Below are positions 8,830-18,108 of a stretch of 27,839 nucleotides of DNA, piece after piece. Positions within the stretch are counted from its first letter, which is position 1, and every line of letters starts with the position of its first letter. Source of the stretch: a virus. The translations under genes were made by a program, and so were the position numbers. Under the pieces are notes generated by a model. That model was not told where the DNA came from. It was given only the letters and a program-made list of their open reading frames with translations, and did no database searches. Location: positions 1 through 27,839 of the IMG/VR virus record IMGVR_UViG_3300030098_001920; one strand, given 5' to 3'.

Positions 8830-10383
8830 CTAATCTTCTTCTTTGATTCTTTTCTCAATCATTTCATCCGTTGGGTTTTTTGATCTCCATTCTGCCACTC
8901 TTTCGTAGTTTATTGTCTCTGCATCATCCAACTCTTTTCCAGTTAATTTATCTAACTCTATTAAATCTACTCCGGCTTCTCTAGCGTCAATTTGATCTTG
9001 GTAAGTTACGTTTTGAATTCCATATTCATAAGGTTCTTCACCATCATCAAGTGTACCTTTATCAGTATTTGTAGAAGGAGTTTGAGTTTCAACCACTTCT
9101 TCTACAACTGTTTCTTCAGGAGTTGTATCAAATATTCCTAATGGATCATTTTTAGGTTTAACTATGGATGGTATATTTCCTTGTTCTAAATTAGTAGGAG
9201 CAGTAGCAGTTTCAATAGTATCTTTAACATCTCCTAATTCCTTATATTCAACTTCTGTAATATTACCTTTATCGTCTTTACCATATACAGAAGTTTCTGA
9301 GGGATGACGTTCAGAAAACTCTAACACCTTTCCTTTTACCGGCTCACTACCGGCAGCTTGTTCTATTAAGTAATTAGTAAATATATCTTCATTAGCATAT
9401 GAATCCCAATTTTCAAAATCTGTAACTGAATCTGGTGCTATAGTTCTCCAATAATTTTTTATTACATCAACACCATTTGTTTTAGTAATGCTTTCAATAT
9501 GTTCTTTACCCTTAGGAGTATTTAAATATTTTTTAATTTTTAATTGATCAATTTTACCGTTAGCGTTTACAAAACTTGGATTTTGTTCTATAATGTTAGC
9601 AATACTTTTATTAAAAGATTCTTGTAGTCCAGGTTCTATTTCTTTTACCGTATTAAATAATTGAGTACCGGTATTAACAGCTTCACTTAATTTTTTATTT
9701 GAAAGGTTTACAGCTACATTAACATCGTCATAATCAACTTTACCATTTTCAACTTTAAAGTTAACTCCTTGATATTCCCCTCCTAATCCTAAATCATAAT
9801 CAGCGGGATTGTTAGTTCTATTTTTATTTCTTAAATTAGTTCTACCAATACCTTCTTTAGTGTCAATAGTTAATTCAAGTAGATCTTGATAAGGACCGCC
9901 ACTGAGTATAAAACCTTCTTCATTTGGTTTAACAGCAAGTCCACTGGTGACTTGTGTATCAGCAGCACCTAAATTAATCATAGCTTGAGTTAGTTGATTT
10001 ACATTGTTTTTAGCTCCAAGAATTAATGCATCTATTCCTGCAGCTGTTAAATCTTGATCTTTAAGTTGACTAGCTAAAGCTTTTCTAATATATTCTAACT
10101 CGTTAATCATATCTTGATTAAGTCCATTACTAACAAAATCATCACCTAAAGCTTTATTTACTTCGTCCATTTTTTCAAGTCTATACTTATCAAATGGAGT
10201 CATATTTTTATCTAACCTTTTTTGAAACTCTTTGTTAGCTTTATCTTGAGCTTCTTTATATCGCTGCATATTTTTACTAGCCTGAGTTAAGGTATTTTTA
10301 ATATTAGTATAATATTTATTTAATCCTTGTGTCATCGCTGCGTATTTTGCGTCTATGTTTAATTTTGGATTTCTATAACTCAT
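8830..10383 (-). CDS. Helical internal virion protein, function unknown (517 aa)
   Basis: I do not recognise a family. The first about 150 residues are helical and charged, with Gln/Lys/Asn-rich coiled-coil character. The centre is mixed and polar. From about 370 the chain is acidic and low in complexity, rich in Glu, Thr, Pro and Val, and it ends in a short helical Glu/Lys tail. There is no signal peptide or clear membrane segment. It lies 13 bases downstream of the small coiled-coil gene and 22 bases upstream of the giant gene. This small-medium-giant series recalls the internal core (ejectosome) genes of podoviruses such as T7 gp14-gp15-gp16, which line up in the same order. By position I infer a cargo or ejection protein. 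No catalytic motif is visible. Confidence 0.85.
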   Translation of the reverse strand: MSYRNPKLNIDAKYAAMTQGLNKYYTNIKNTLTQASKNMQRYKEAQDKANKEFQKRLDKNMTPFDKYRLEKMDEVNKALGDDFVSNGLNQDMINELEYIRKALASQLKDQDLTAAGIDALILGAKNNVNQLTQAMINLGAADTQVTSGLAVKPNEEGFILSGGPYQDLLELTIDTKEGIGRTNLRNKNRTNNPADYDLGLGGEYQGVNFKVENGKVDYDDVNVAVNLSNKKLSEAVNTGTQLFNTVKEIEPGLQESFNKSIANIIEQNPSFVNANGKIDQLKIKKYLNTPKGKEHIESITKTNGVDVIKNYWRTIAPDSVTDFENWDSYANEDIFTNYLIEQAAGSEPVKGKVLEFSERHPSETSVYGKDDKGNITEVEYKELGDVKDTIETATAPTNLEQGNIPSIVKPKNDPLGIFDTTPEETVVEEVVETQTPSTNTDKGTLDDGEEPYEYGIQNVTYQDQIDAREAGVDLIELDKLTGKELDDAETINYERVAEWRSKNPTDEMIEKRIKEED

Positions 10384-10396
10384 TTTATATCATTTA

Positions 10397-11077
10397 TTAT
10401 CCACCTTGACTTTGTTGCATTGCTATTTGAGCAACTGTAGCCCCTAAATCTAATGTTTGTCCTATACCTTCAGACAGCGCTTGTTGACCTTGTTGTTGAT
10501 AGGCAAATTGTTGTGCTTCAGCGTTTGATTGTAAAGTTGCTAATCTATCTAACATAGCTAAATCTCTAGATTCTTGCATTTGCCAACTTGCAGCTTCTGC
10601 ACCTAAAGCAGCTTGATCAAGTTGTAATTTTTGACTTGCTAATTGAGCTTCACCTTGTAATCGTTGTTGTTGATTGTTTAGTTCTTGCTTTTCTAATGAA
10701 GCACTTATTTGCGCTTTACTTGCAGCTGCCATTTTAGCTAAAGCAGTAGCATTTCCTGCTCCAGTTCCAGATCTGTTAATAGAATCTAAAGTATTAGCTA
10801 AAGCTTGATCGGTTTGTTCTATTTGTAAATTAGTAGCTTGAGTAGCAACTCCTAAATTAGCATAAGGATTAAAAAGCTGAGATTTTAAGTTTGTATAGTC
10901 TTGTGACTGGTTTAAAACTGCTTGTCTACTACTTTCTAACTGCTGAAGTTTTCTTTCGTATTCCTTCATTTTATCCTCTTGCTTCTTAGCGTCTATATTC
11001 GCTTTATTTTGATTAATTCCTCCAACAATAACTGGGGCTAATAGAGCTGCTCCTCCTAAAACTGCTTGCCATGTCAT
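10397..11077 (-). CDS. Small coiled-coil internal virion protein (226 aa)
   Basis: The protein begins with a hydrophobic, Gly/Ala-rich segment (about residues 6-20), followed at 25-60 by a charged coiled coil. The rest is Ala/Gln/Leu-rich helix with almost no aromatic residues until near 180. The short hydrophobic N-terminus plus Gln-rich helix resembles the smallest internal ejection protein of T7-type phages (gp14), which enters the host envelope first. That parallel is by composition and position only. The start is the ATG 10 bases below the tail protein stop; the upstream bases are A/T only, with no Shine-Dalgarno sequence. It is probably cotranscribed with the 517-residue and giant genes that follow. 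Confidence 0.85.
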   Translation of the reverse strand: MTWQAVLGGAALLAPVIVGGINQNKANIDAKKQEDKMKEYERKLQQLESSRQAVLNQSQDYTNLKSQLFNPYANLGVATQATNLQIEQTDQALANTLDSINRSGTGAGNATALAKMAAASKAQISASLEKQELNNQQQRLQGEAQLASQKLQLDQAALGAEAASWQMQESRDLAMLDRLATLQSNAEAQQFAYQQQGQQALSEGIGQTLDLGATVAQIAMQQSQGG

Positions 11078-11087
11078 ACTTTAAATT

Positions 11088-13040
11088 TTAATATGATGAT
11101 ACTACAAAGTTTGATGATACTGAAAATAATTCTTTCATGCCACCTGAATCAGTTGTAGCGTCTGTTGATAATTTTACTGTAGCTATATATCCTTTTATTC
11201 CACTAATTTGACTACCAAATATAATCTCTCCTGGTCTAGCAACACTAGAACTAACAAGATTAGCTACGTATTTATTTTCTTTACGATTAAACCCTGCTCT
11301 ATAAATCACCCCACTAGTACTATATTTACCTTCTTCATAACTTTTAACAGAGTTAGTTGTGTCCTGATATTGATTACTAGCATTGTATGCTAACGGATTA
11401 GTGAATGGTATATCAGGATCAATACCTTCAAAATCTGATTTAAATGAATCTACTTCCCATCCATTACCTCCTTCGTAAGCAACTGTGTTAAAGTTTTTAA
11501 CTACCGTAGGATTAGGGTTAAATATGAACGTTATACTAGTGTCTGCTGGAGTAGTAGCTCCATAGAATTTACCTCTATTGTTAGCAGTAGTCTCATCGTA
11601 ATGCTCATATATTGTATTAGTGTAAAACGAATAAAACTTATTTTTTAAACTACCTAATTGATTAGGTTTGTATGTATAAAAACTAGTCCATCCTTGAGCA
11701 CCTTCATCAAAAGATACTGTAGTAAAAGTAGAATCTTCTTTTGAAATATTAGCAGGTTTTGTTTGCAATGATACAACATAGTTTTGATTATGTATATCAT
11801 ACCCACCTAATGCTTTATCTTTTCTATATGTAATAAAAACAATTTCGTCATCACCAGCAGCTATGGAAACATCTGGGCTAACTGACACTGTACATGTAGC
11901 ACCACCATCACTAACTTGTGTTACAACAGAAGTTGTAGGTGTTACTACTTGAGTTGTAGAATTATATAATGATATTTCAGCTCCTACTTCAATAGCACAA
12001 CATGTATCACTAGTAACTGTTACAGAACTATGTGTACCTGCGCTTGTAGTTAAAACTTTATAAACAGTGGTAGCTTTATACTCGTTAGTTATTGTAGATA
12101 AATAATCCCTAAAGAAATCTCGCATACCATAAGCAGATATCTCAGTTATACCATCTCTTGACAATCTTAGTATTGCTGCTCTGTTTCTATCAATGAAATA
12201 CTTCCTATATCCAAAGATTGCAAATGATTCAGGATTTTTACTTATTCCATACTCACCTAAATAAGGAACTATCTGTCCAATAAATGTTGGTGAACCTAAA
12301 ACTTCATTAGCTCCTTGCTCTCCAGAATATATAGTAGTTTTGTTTATTAATGCCTTACTAACTTTATTTTCTTGGAATATAAGTAAGTTAGTATCTTCAC
12401 TGTACAACTTTTGAATACTACCATTTATAGGTTCTGCGTCTTTAATAATAGGATCTGCAACAGAAAATACATTAGTCTCATTATAACCTGTTCTTACATT
12501 GTATACACCAGAGAATATTAAACTATGAGATCTATCTATTTTATCTCTGTTTTCGTTAACAGAATATGCTCTAACACCTAGATCTGTTATTTTATTATTA
12601 AACCCACCTTTTATTCTAGCTTCTTCTAAATAATAATTTTGAGTTCCAGATTTAGGTGTTCCTGCAACTCCACCAGAACCAAAAGGAAACGGTTTAGTTG
12701 TCAATGTTAACGTGCAGTTACCTCCACCACCATCTACTGTAAATTGATCTCCTGAAGCTATGTTTATCCCAGGGTTTACAATTTTAACTGCAGTTATTGG
12801 ATTTGGAAAAACTGATGAAGCAATTATGTCAACTATCAATCCTCCACCAGTCCCTGATACTCTAGTTGTAGTTACATCATTACTAGTACTATATCCTGTA
12901 TTAACACCACCTATGGCTACACTAAAAGCACCATAAGGATTCCATGGTAAACCAGGCCAACTAGGATCTGTGTCTCCATTTTTAACAACTTTTTTTAACC
13001 AAAAAGAATTAAAGTAATTTACTTCTATTGTTGCTGCCAT
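11088..13040 (-). CDS. Tail nozzle/stabilization-type structural protein, second part (650 aa)
   Basis: Residues 139-149 hold an EARIKGGFNN signature. They are followed by conserved-looking beta stretches such as SIQKLYSEDTNLLIFQENKV (209-228) and a Phe/Tyr-rich segment around 255-315, which I recognise from tail hub or stabilization proteins of marine and crAss-like phages. Two low-complexity beta insertions interrupt it: one at 45-117 of the Gly-rich module type found in neighbouring proteins, and one at about 325-405 rich in Thr, Val and Ser. The ATG overlaps the stop of the upstream 1308-residue gene by one base (TAATG), so translation is probably coupled. The two proteins may be halves of what is one chain in relatives. 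A role at the tail tip is inferred. Confidence 0.85.
   Translation of the reverse strand: MAATIEVNYFNSFWLKKVVKNGDTDPSWPGLPWNPYGAFSVAIGGVNTGYSTSNDVTTTRVSGTGGGLIVDIIASSVFPNPITAVKIVNPGINIASGDQFTVDGGGGNCTLTLTTKPFPFGSGGVAGTPKSGTQNYYLEEARIKGGFNNKITDLGVRAYSVNENRDKIDRSHSLIFSGVYNVRTGYNETNVFSVADPIIKDAEPINGSIQKLYSEDTNLLIFQENKVSKALINKTTIYSGEQGANEVLGSPTFIGQIVPYLGEYGISKNPESFAIFGYRKYFIDRNRAAILRLSRDGITEISAYGMRDFFRDYLSTITNEYKATTVYKVLTTSAGTHSSVTVTSDTCCAIEVGAEISLYNSTTQVVTPTTSVVTQVSDGGATCTVSVSPDVSIAAGDDEIVFITYRKDKALGGYDIHNQNYVVSLQTKPANISKEDSTFTTVSFDEGAQGWTSFYTYKPNQLGSLKNKFYSFYTNTIYEHYDETTANNRGKFYGATTPADTSITFIFNPNPTVVKNFNTVAYEGGNGWEVDSFKSDFEGIDPDIPFTNPLAYNASNQYQDTTNSVKSYEEGKYSTSGVIYRAGFNRKENKYVANLVSSSVARPGEIIFGSQISGIKGYIATVKLSTDATTDSGGMKELFSVSSNFVVSSY
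12690..12908 (-). repeat. Gly-rich beta module, copy in 650-aa tail protein
   Basis: Residues 45-117 of the tail protein carry a Gly/Thr-rich stretch with a GINIASGDQFTV core that matches the spacing of the other copies. It is the most divergent copy and lies before the conserved EARIKGGFNN signature. Confidence 0.55.
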
Positions 13041-16000
13041 TACGTTATTGTTACAGTTATTGCACTAGATTTATTAAATAAACCTCCTGCATCGGTTACT
13101 ATTATTTTAACTAAATATACTCCAGCTGGTAAACCATTTCTAGCATTTAAACCTGCTGAACCTGTTGTTCCGTTAGGCACTATGCTAAAGTATCCATTAC
13201 CAGTAACATTGTTTCCACCAGCGTCTATTACACTTAATATATCCCAATTTAGTTCAAAACCATCTAAACTAGTAGTTCCACTTCCATTACCTGCTACTAC
13301 AGTATAAACTACTCCACCTGCCGTAGTTCCACTTGCAGAAGCACCACCGCCAGGAGGGGCTGAAAATCCAGGAGCTGCATTAAGCATTTTAAATGGGTTA
13401 CCTTGTAAAGGTAAATCCATTGTTATAGTAGTACCGTCATCTACGTATGTGCTACTCTTAACAACTGTTCTTACAACAAAATCCCAGGTGTGGTGACTAT
13501 TAGATATAGCACCATAATATAAACCTGTGCTAGAAGTAATTTTGTATAATCCAGCACCACTACCTGAAGCAGTAGAAAACGAACTAGACCAATCAGCACC
13601 AGTTCTATCTAAAGCTGATATTACACTCATAGATAAAACTTCTGTTGCTAAACTTGCACCTGCTGCGGTATAAGCAGTAAAATCACCTGTTACATCAGTT
13701 GTACTACCTTGAATCAAGGTATTCTCTGTCACTAACGAAGGTACATTACCTGCTGCATTCTTTAAAACGCTAGGTGTGTTAGGATCAAATCCGCCACCAC
13801 TAAGAATAGCGGTGTTTAATTCAGAAATTAAACCAGATGTTGATGTTTCCCAGTAAATATTTAACCTAGATTCTATTGGTTCGGTTTCATATACTGTCAA
13901 TATAGGGTACATATTTTGACTAAAATCTGAAGCTTTTAAAGTTATTATAGCATCTTGAGTTCCACCATAACCACTTGGAGGAGCAACTCTAGATAAAGTT
14001 ATTGTGTCTCCAGGTATAAAACCTTCTCCAGGATCTGAAATAGTTAGTGCTGTAATAACACCACCTGCTACAGTGAAGTCTAAACTTAAACCTGTACCAT
14101 TAGAACTACTTGTAGTCACACCAGTTGTTGCTAGAGGTCCACCTGCTATTTGATTAACATAAGGAGCGTTCACTGCTCCACTAAAATTCTGTGTTATACT
14201 GTCTAATAAGCTAGCTCCATTAGTTAATCCTGCATAACCTATTTTATTTACAGTTAAAGTAAAAGTAGCAGCGTTGTCTCCAGCTAATATCTTACAACCT
14301 GTAATTGTCATAGGGAAAGAACCATTTACCATATCCCATCCTTCACCTTCGTTATCAATAGATATAGAAGTTGGACCTTGAGGAGCAACAGCACTAACAC
14401 TCCATACAGCTACTTGAAGTCCAGTACCGGCTCCTACAGGTGTGTTATTTGGAAACTCCACATTTACATACCGTGAACCAGCAACATAATCTGCTCCACC
14501 GGTTACGGCACTACATGCGAACCATAATTTTCCCGCGTAAGGACTAGGACCCTTTACACCTATTGTATAATCAGAAGCGTTTAATCTAGCTATGTAAGGA
14601 TTATCTTCATAGTTGTAAAACACTGGAGCAGTATTAAAAGGACTAATAGAAGCTGGATCCCACAAACCTAAATCTTGACCTGTACCTATTGTTGTTACTA
14701 AATCTGTATTTGTTCCAGGATACCATTGCTCGGTTGTAGATCCAGAGTTATTGTTTACTCTTAATGATAATTTTACCGCAGCATTAGTAACTTGACTACC
14801 AGAATCTAAATCTCTAACTCTATCTCTTAATGATAAAAATCTTTCTCCTTCAGTTGTATAAGGATCAACTGTAAATAATCTGCCAGCAGTATTTGTAAAC
14901 TTGTAATAGTCAGGGTCTTCAGAGAAACTTGGTCTACCACTTCTAAATATATTTTGATTAGGACCTACTAAAGTTAAATCTCTAGGAATTTTATTTATAT
15001 TGTCACTATATAAAGCAAGGTGCATTATAGGTTCAGAGTCTTCTGCTGCAAATGGATATTGCATATCTCCGTTTATATAACCATTTAATATACCTGGAAA
15101 ATAAACATTATAATAGTCTTGTTCGGTTTGTTTAATAACGATTTTATAACTGTGCCAACCTAATGGATTAGTTGTAGCATCGTACAAACCAGGTGCACCG
15201 GTAACAGAAGATTTGTTAGATAATATTTGATCGATAAAAGTTACTTTTAAAGAATCTCCTGGCCAAGTATCTGTTGATGTTAGTAAATCTTCAGCATTAG
15301 TATTTGGGTAAGTAGAAAACGGTGAGGTTTTAAAACCATGAAAAATAGTAGAACCTTTTAACGTGGACGATGTAGAATCATTATCAATTTGTGAAAGTAA
15401 TACTGTAGACTGTCGTCCGTATCTATCACATAATACAACTCCAGCTTGATAGGTTCTATTTTGCTTTAAAGTATGATTTTGATATTCTTTTTCTAAAGTT
15501 AAAGTATCTTTTGTGTCCACTGATACATTATAATTAAGTGTTTCAGGTGGAGTAGGTTTGTCTACAAAGTTACCATATATAACCCTATTAGCTGAAACCT
15601 CTTGACTTAAAGCTCTAACTGGTACTTGATCATAAACTCTTGTTAATTCTTTTTCTGGTAAAGTTTTCCAAGGTTTTTGAGATTGATATTCATATTCATA
15701 GTTGACTTCTGTAGACTCTGTGAATATTGAAGATGGTACTGTATCAACTACTTTAATAGCTGTTTCTCCAGCTTCTTTCATTAATATATCCATTTCTACA
15801 ATCTTCAAATCTGAATCAACTTGACTCCAAGCGTTACCACTAGGAGATGGTATTTGTAAAAGAATATTATTAATTTTATTTTCCATAAAAGAAACTTCAG
15901 TACTTTTGAAAGTTCTATCTTCATCTGTACCAATAAAATATCCATCTTGCTTAGGAACAAAACACGCTTGAGTAAACGGTGCTATTAAAGAATATTCGTC

Positions 16001-16966
16001 GTCATCAAATTTAAATCTATAACTAAATCTAGGAAATTTATCTTTTAAATAATCAGAATCTCCAGGCCAGTTTTTATTATACAAAGGATTATTAGTTCCG
16101 TCAGGAAGAGTTTCACTAACAACATCTTGCATTGTACTAACTATACCTTTATTAATTGTTAATATAGCACCACCAGGTCCTGGTCCACCTCTAACAATCA
16201 CTTCAACAGTTTCTCCATCAACATAACCAGTTCCAGGATTAACTATAGATACTGAAACAATTCCTCCACCAGAAGTGTCTGCATTAACCATTAAACCAGA
16301 TCCTGATCCAGGTGAACCACCACCAGCTTGAGTTTGTAGATTACCTGGTATATAACCAGTACCTGCGGTAGTAATAGTTAAACTAGTTATTTCTTCTTTA
16401 TAGAGTAATATAGGCTTGTGAGGATATATTTTAGCAACAGATATGTTGTCTTCAGATTGATAATAAGTGTTGTCAGCAAGAGCTGTTTCAATATTTATTT
16501 TTCTAGGTTGATTTCTATTGTCAGTCCAAAATAATAAATCTTCAATTAAGTTTACTCCGTAAACTTCATGAGTTTTAGAAAAGTTAAGAAACCTTCCGCT
16601 TACTATAATTTGAGATTCACCACTTAACACATTGTGAACTCCAATAGCATGTAAAGAATTACTACTTGCAAAGTTAGATAAGTTATCTCCTGATGTATCT
16701 ACAAAGTTTGTCATAAACACTACTATTCTATCGTTTACAACATCCATATACTTACCTATAATACTTATATTACAGTCAGAATAATCAGCTCCCCAAGTAT
16801 CTAACGCTAAGTTTCCTAGAACATTTTCTAGAGCTCCAACATCTTCCCCTTCTGATTTGCTAATCATAACATTAAAAGCTTCTCTATACTCACCAGAGGG
16901 TACTAATCTAGCGTCTAAATCTCTATTCATTCGAGATTTGAGGAAGTTATTTCTTACTTCAGCCAT
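13040..16966 (-). CDS. Large tail hub/stabilization protein with Gly-rich modules (1308 aa)
   Basis: The N-terminus (about 8-52, with SRMNRDLDARLVPSGEYREA) is a signature I recognise from stabilization or tail-hub proteins of crAss-like and marine phages. Residues 60-190 and 300-720 appear beta-rich, with many aromatics and Asn/Asp. Three Gly-rich modules sit at about 193-273, 825-908 and 923-1014. Residues 1205-1308 look like a cadherin or Ig-type domain, ending in VYLVKIIVTDAGG and a short strand. No catalytic site is visible. It starts 4 bases below the ring-protein stop and ends in a one-base overlap with the 650-residue tail gene. The most likely role is a tail nozzle or hub built from beta domains, with the C-terminal Ig-like part possibly touching the host or another tail protein. 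Confidence 0.88.
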   Translation of the reverse strand: MAEVRNNFLKSRMNRDLDARLVPSGEYREAFNVMISKSEGEDVGALENVLGNLALDTWGADYSDCNISIIGKYMDVVNDRIVVFMTNFVDTSGDNLSNFASSNSLHAIGVHNVLSGESQIIVSGRFLNFSKTHEVYGVNLIEDLLFWTDNRNQPRKINIETALADNTYYQSEDNISVAKIYPHKPILLYKEEITSLTITTAGTGYIPGNLQTQAGGGSPGSGSGLMVNADTSGGGIVSVSIVNPGTGYVDGETVEVIVRGGPGPGGAILTINKGIVSTMQDVVSETLPDGTNNPLYNKNWPGDSDYLKDKFPRFSYRFKFDDDEYSLIAPFTQACFVPKQDGYFIGTDEDRTFKSTEVSFMENKINNILLQIPSPSGNAWSQVDSDLKIVEMDILMKEAGETAIKVVDTVPSSIFTESTEVNYEYEYQSQKPWKTLPEKELTRVYDQVPVRALSQEVSANRVIYGNFVDKPTPPETLNYNVSVDTKDTLTLEKEYQNHTLKQNRTYQAGVVLCDRYGRQSTVLLSQIDNDSTSSTLKGSTIFHGFKTSPFSTYPNTNAEDLLTSTDTWPGDSLKVTFIDQILSNKSSVTGAPGLYDATTNPLGWHSYKIVIKQTEQDYYNVYFPGILNGYINGDMQYPFAAEDSEPIMHLALYSDNINKIPRDLTLVGPNQNIFRSGRPSFSEDPDYYKFTNTAGRLFTVDPYTTEGERFLSLRDRVRDLDSGSQVTNAAVKLSLRVNNNSGSTTEQWYPGTNTDLVTTIGTGQDLGLWDPASISPFNTAPVFYNYEDNPYIARLNASDYTIGVKGPSPYAGKLWFACSAVTGGADYVAGSRYVNVEFPNNTPVGAGTGLQVAVWSVSAVAPQGPTSISIDNEGEGWDMVNGSFPMTITGCKILAGDNAATFTLTVNKIGYAGLTNGASLLDSITQNFSGAVNAPYVNQIAGGPLATTGVTTSSSNGTGLSLDFTVAGGVITALTISDPGEGFIPGDTITLSRVAPPSGYGGTQDAIITLKASDFSQNMYPILTVYETEPIESRLNIYWETSTSGLISELNTAILSGGGFDPNTPSVLKNAAGNVPSLVTENTLIQGSTTDVTGDFTAYTAAGASLATEVLSMSVISALDRTGADWSSSFSTASGSGAGLYKITSSTGLYYGAISNSHHTWDFVVRTVVKSSTYVDDGTTITMDLPLQGNPFKMLNAAPGFSAPPGGGASASGTTAGGVVYTVVAGNGSGTTSLDGFELNWDILSVIDAGGNNVTGNGYFSIVPNGTTGSAGLNARNGLPAGVYLVKIIVTDAGGLFNKSSAITVTIT
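13925..14200 (-). repeat. Gly-rich beta module, third copy in 1308-aa tail protein
   Basis: Residues 923-1014 contain SITQNFSG, TVAGG, GEGFIPGDTITL and IITLKASD in order. The same order of patches appears in the 344-residue ring protein, with TQNVTG, TVAGG, GTGFQVGDTITV and IITLTASD. Confidence 0.75.
14243..14494 (-). repeat. Gly-rich beta module, second copy in 1308-aa tail protein
   Basis: Residues 825-908 show GAGTGLQVAVW, SISIDNEGEGWDMVNG and FTLTVNK. This is the same plan as the other modules but with Trp in place of Phe/Tyr after the GxG. Confidence 0.6.
16148..16390 (-). repeat. Gly-rich beta module, first copy in 1308-aa tail protein
   Basis: Residues 193-273 contain TAGTGYIPG, GSGSGLMVNADTSGGG, NPGTGYVDGETVEV and AILTINK. 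This copy looks doubled at its core, with two GTGY segments about 40 residues apart. Confidence 0.65.
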
Positions 16967-16970
16967 TTAA

Positions 16971-18101
16971 TTAATGTTTAATCCATTTAGACTTGCCTCT
17001 CATTATTTGAACAAACTCGTCTAACTTAATATTTGATAATCTAATCTTAGCATTTCTTAAAGCTGCTCTTCTATCAATTTTATATCTTCTAACTATGTAC
17101 TCAGGTATATTTCTTCTACCAGCTAATATTGAATAAGCTATATGCATGTAAATAGCTTCTTCAGCCATTTTAGGTATACGCATATCGTAGTCTACAGACA
17201 AACCATCAGATATATATTCAAATAATATTAACCTATTTTTTAAATTGCTACTAAATGAAAATTTACCTTCTCTATCATTTATAGTAAACCAACCATTTTT
17301 ATTTGATGTTTCAGGATCTAGTCCATATCTTTGTCCAAAAGCAAATTTCTCCCAGTTCCATCCTAATATATTAGCATCGTAAAAATCTAAATCTATATTT
17401 CCAGATATTAACTTGTCATTTGCAGTATCCCATCTTTCTTCAATAACAGAAGGTCCTTGTTCGTTTTCACCTAAACTATTTTGTTTGGGTACACCATTAG
17501 CATTAAGTACAGGTATTTCATAAGGATTACCTGTTAATGTAGTAGGATATATAATATGTTTAACACCAAAATCATCGATCCAAGATAATTGTACATAGTT
17601 AACATAATCTTGAGGAATAATAACTGATAAGCTATCTGGTATAGTTAACTCTTGTGATTTAATACTTCTTAATGTATCATAACTAAATTCTTGTAATCCA
17701 CGCTTAGCGTGAAACATTACATCAGTTCTTTTAACATGTGGTATTAATTTATCATTACCGACGTATGCTACTAGAAAGTTATTAATTACATCGGCCATAG
17801 AAATATATTCATAGCTACCATAATTAGCTTCCATTGCAGCATTAGTAAGTTGAATTGTAACCGTTTCACCTCCAACTGTTGGTACACCACTTAGTTCTAC
17901 AACGTTTTCTACTGCGGTAGATGCTGCTGCTACTCCATTAACGAATATTGAATAATTAGTATTAGAAACACCTGCTACTGTATTTAATAACACTGTATCT
18001 CCTGTCCAAGTAAATTTTTCGTTAGGAGAATTTACTCCTGTAGCTGTAAATACTTGTTGTCCACCGTAATATTGTTGATTAGTTTCTGTTAGTAATCCCA
18101 T
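16971..18101 (-). CDS. Tail adaptor/ring protein (376 aa)
   Basis: Residues about 95-150 (YGSYEYISMADVINNFLVAY onward) and the C-terminal helices at 310-376, rich in Arg/Lys/Ile, match my memory of the ring or adaptor proteins below the portal in crAss-like and marine podoviruses. A Thr/Val/Gly-rich beta segment at about 12-92 precedes this core and looks like an added domain. The middle (about 150-300) is beta-rich with several Trp and Tyr. The gene is 7 bases after the 344-residue ring gene and 4 bases before the 1308-residue tail gene. The C-terminus ends in a basic cluster (KSKWIKH). I infer a head-to-tail connector; the exact ring position is unknown. Confidence 0.82.
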   Translation of the reverse strand: MGLLTETNQQYYGGQQVFTATGVNSPNEKFTWTGDTVLLNTVAGVSNTNYSIFVNGVAAASTAVENVVELSGVPTVGGETVTIQLTNAAMEANYGSYEYISMADVINNFLVAYVGNDKLIPHVKRTDVMFHAKRGLQEFSYDTLRSIKSQELTIPDSLSVIIPQDYVNYVQLSWIDDFGVKHIIYPTTLTGNPYEIPVLNANGVPKQNSLGENEQGPSVIEERWDTANDKLISGNIDLDFYDANILGWNWEKFAFGQRYGLDPETSNKNGWFTINDREGKFSFSSNLKNRLILFEYISDGLSVDYDMRIPKMAEEAIYMHIAYSILAGRRNIPEYIVRRYKIDRRAALRNAKIRLSNIKLDEFVQIMRGKSKWIKH

Positions 18102-18108
18102 ATCTTAT

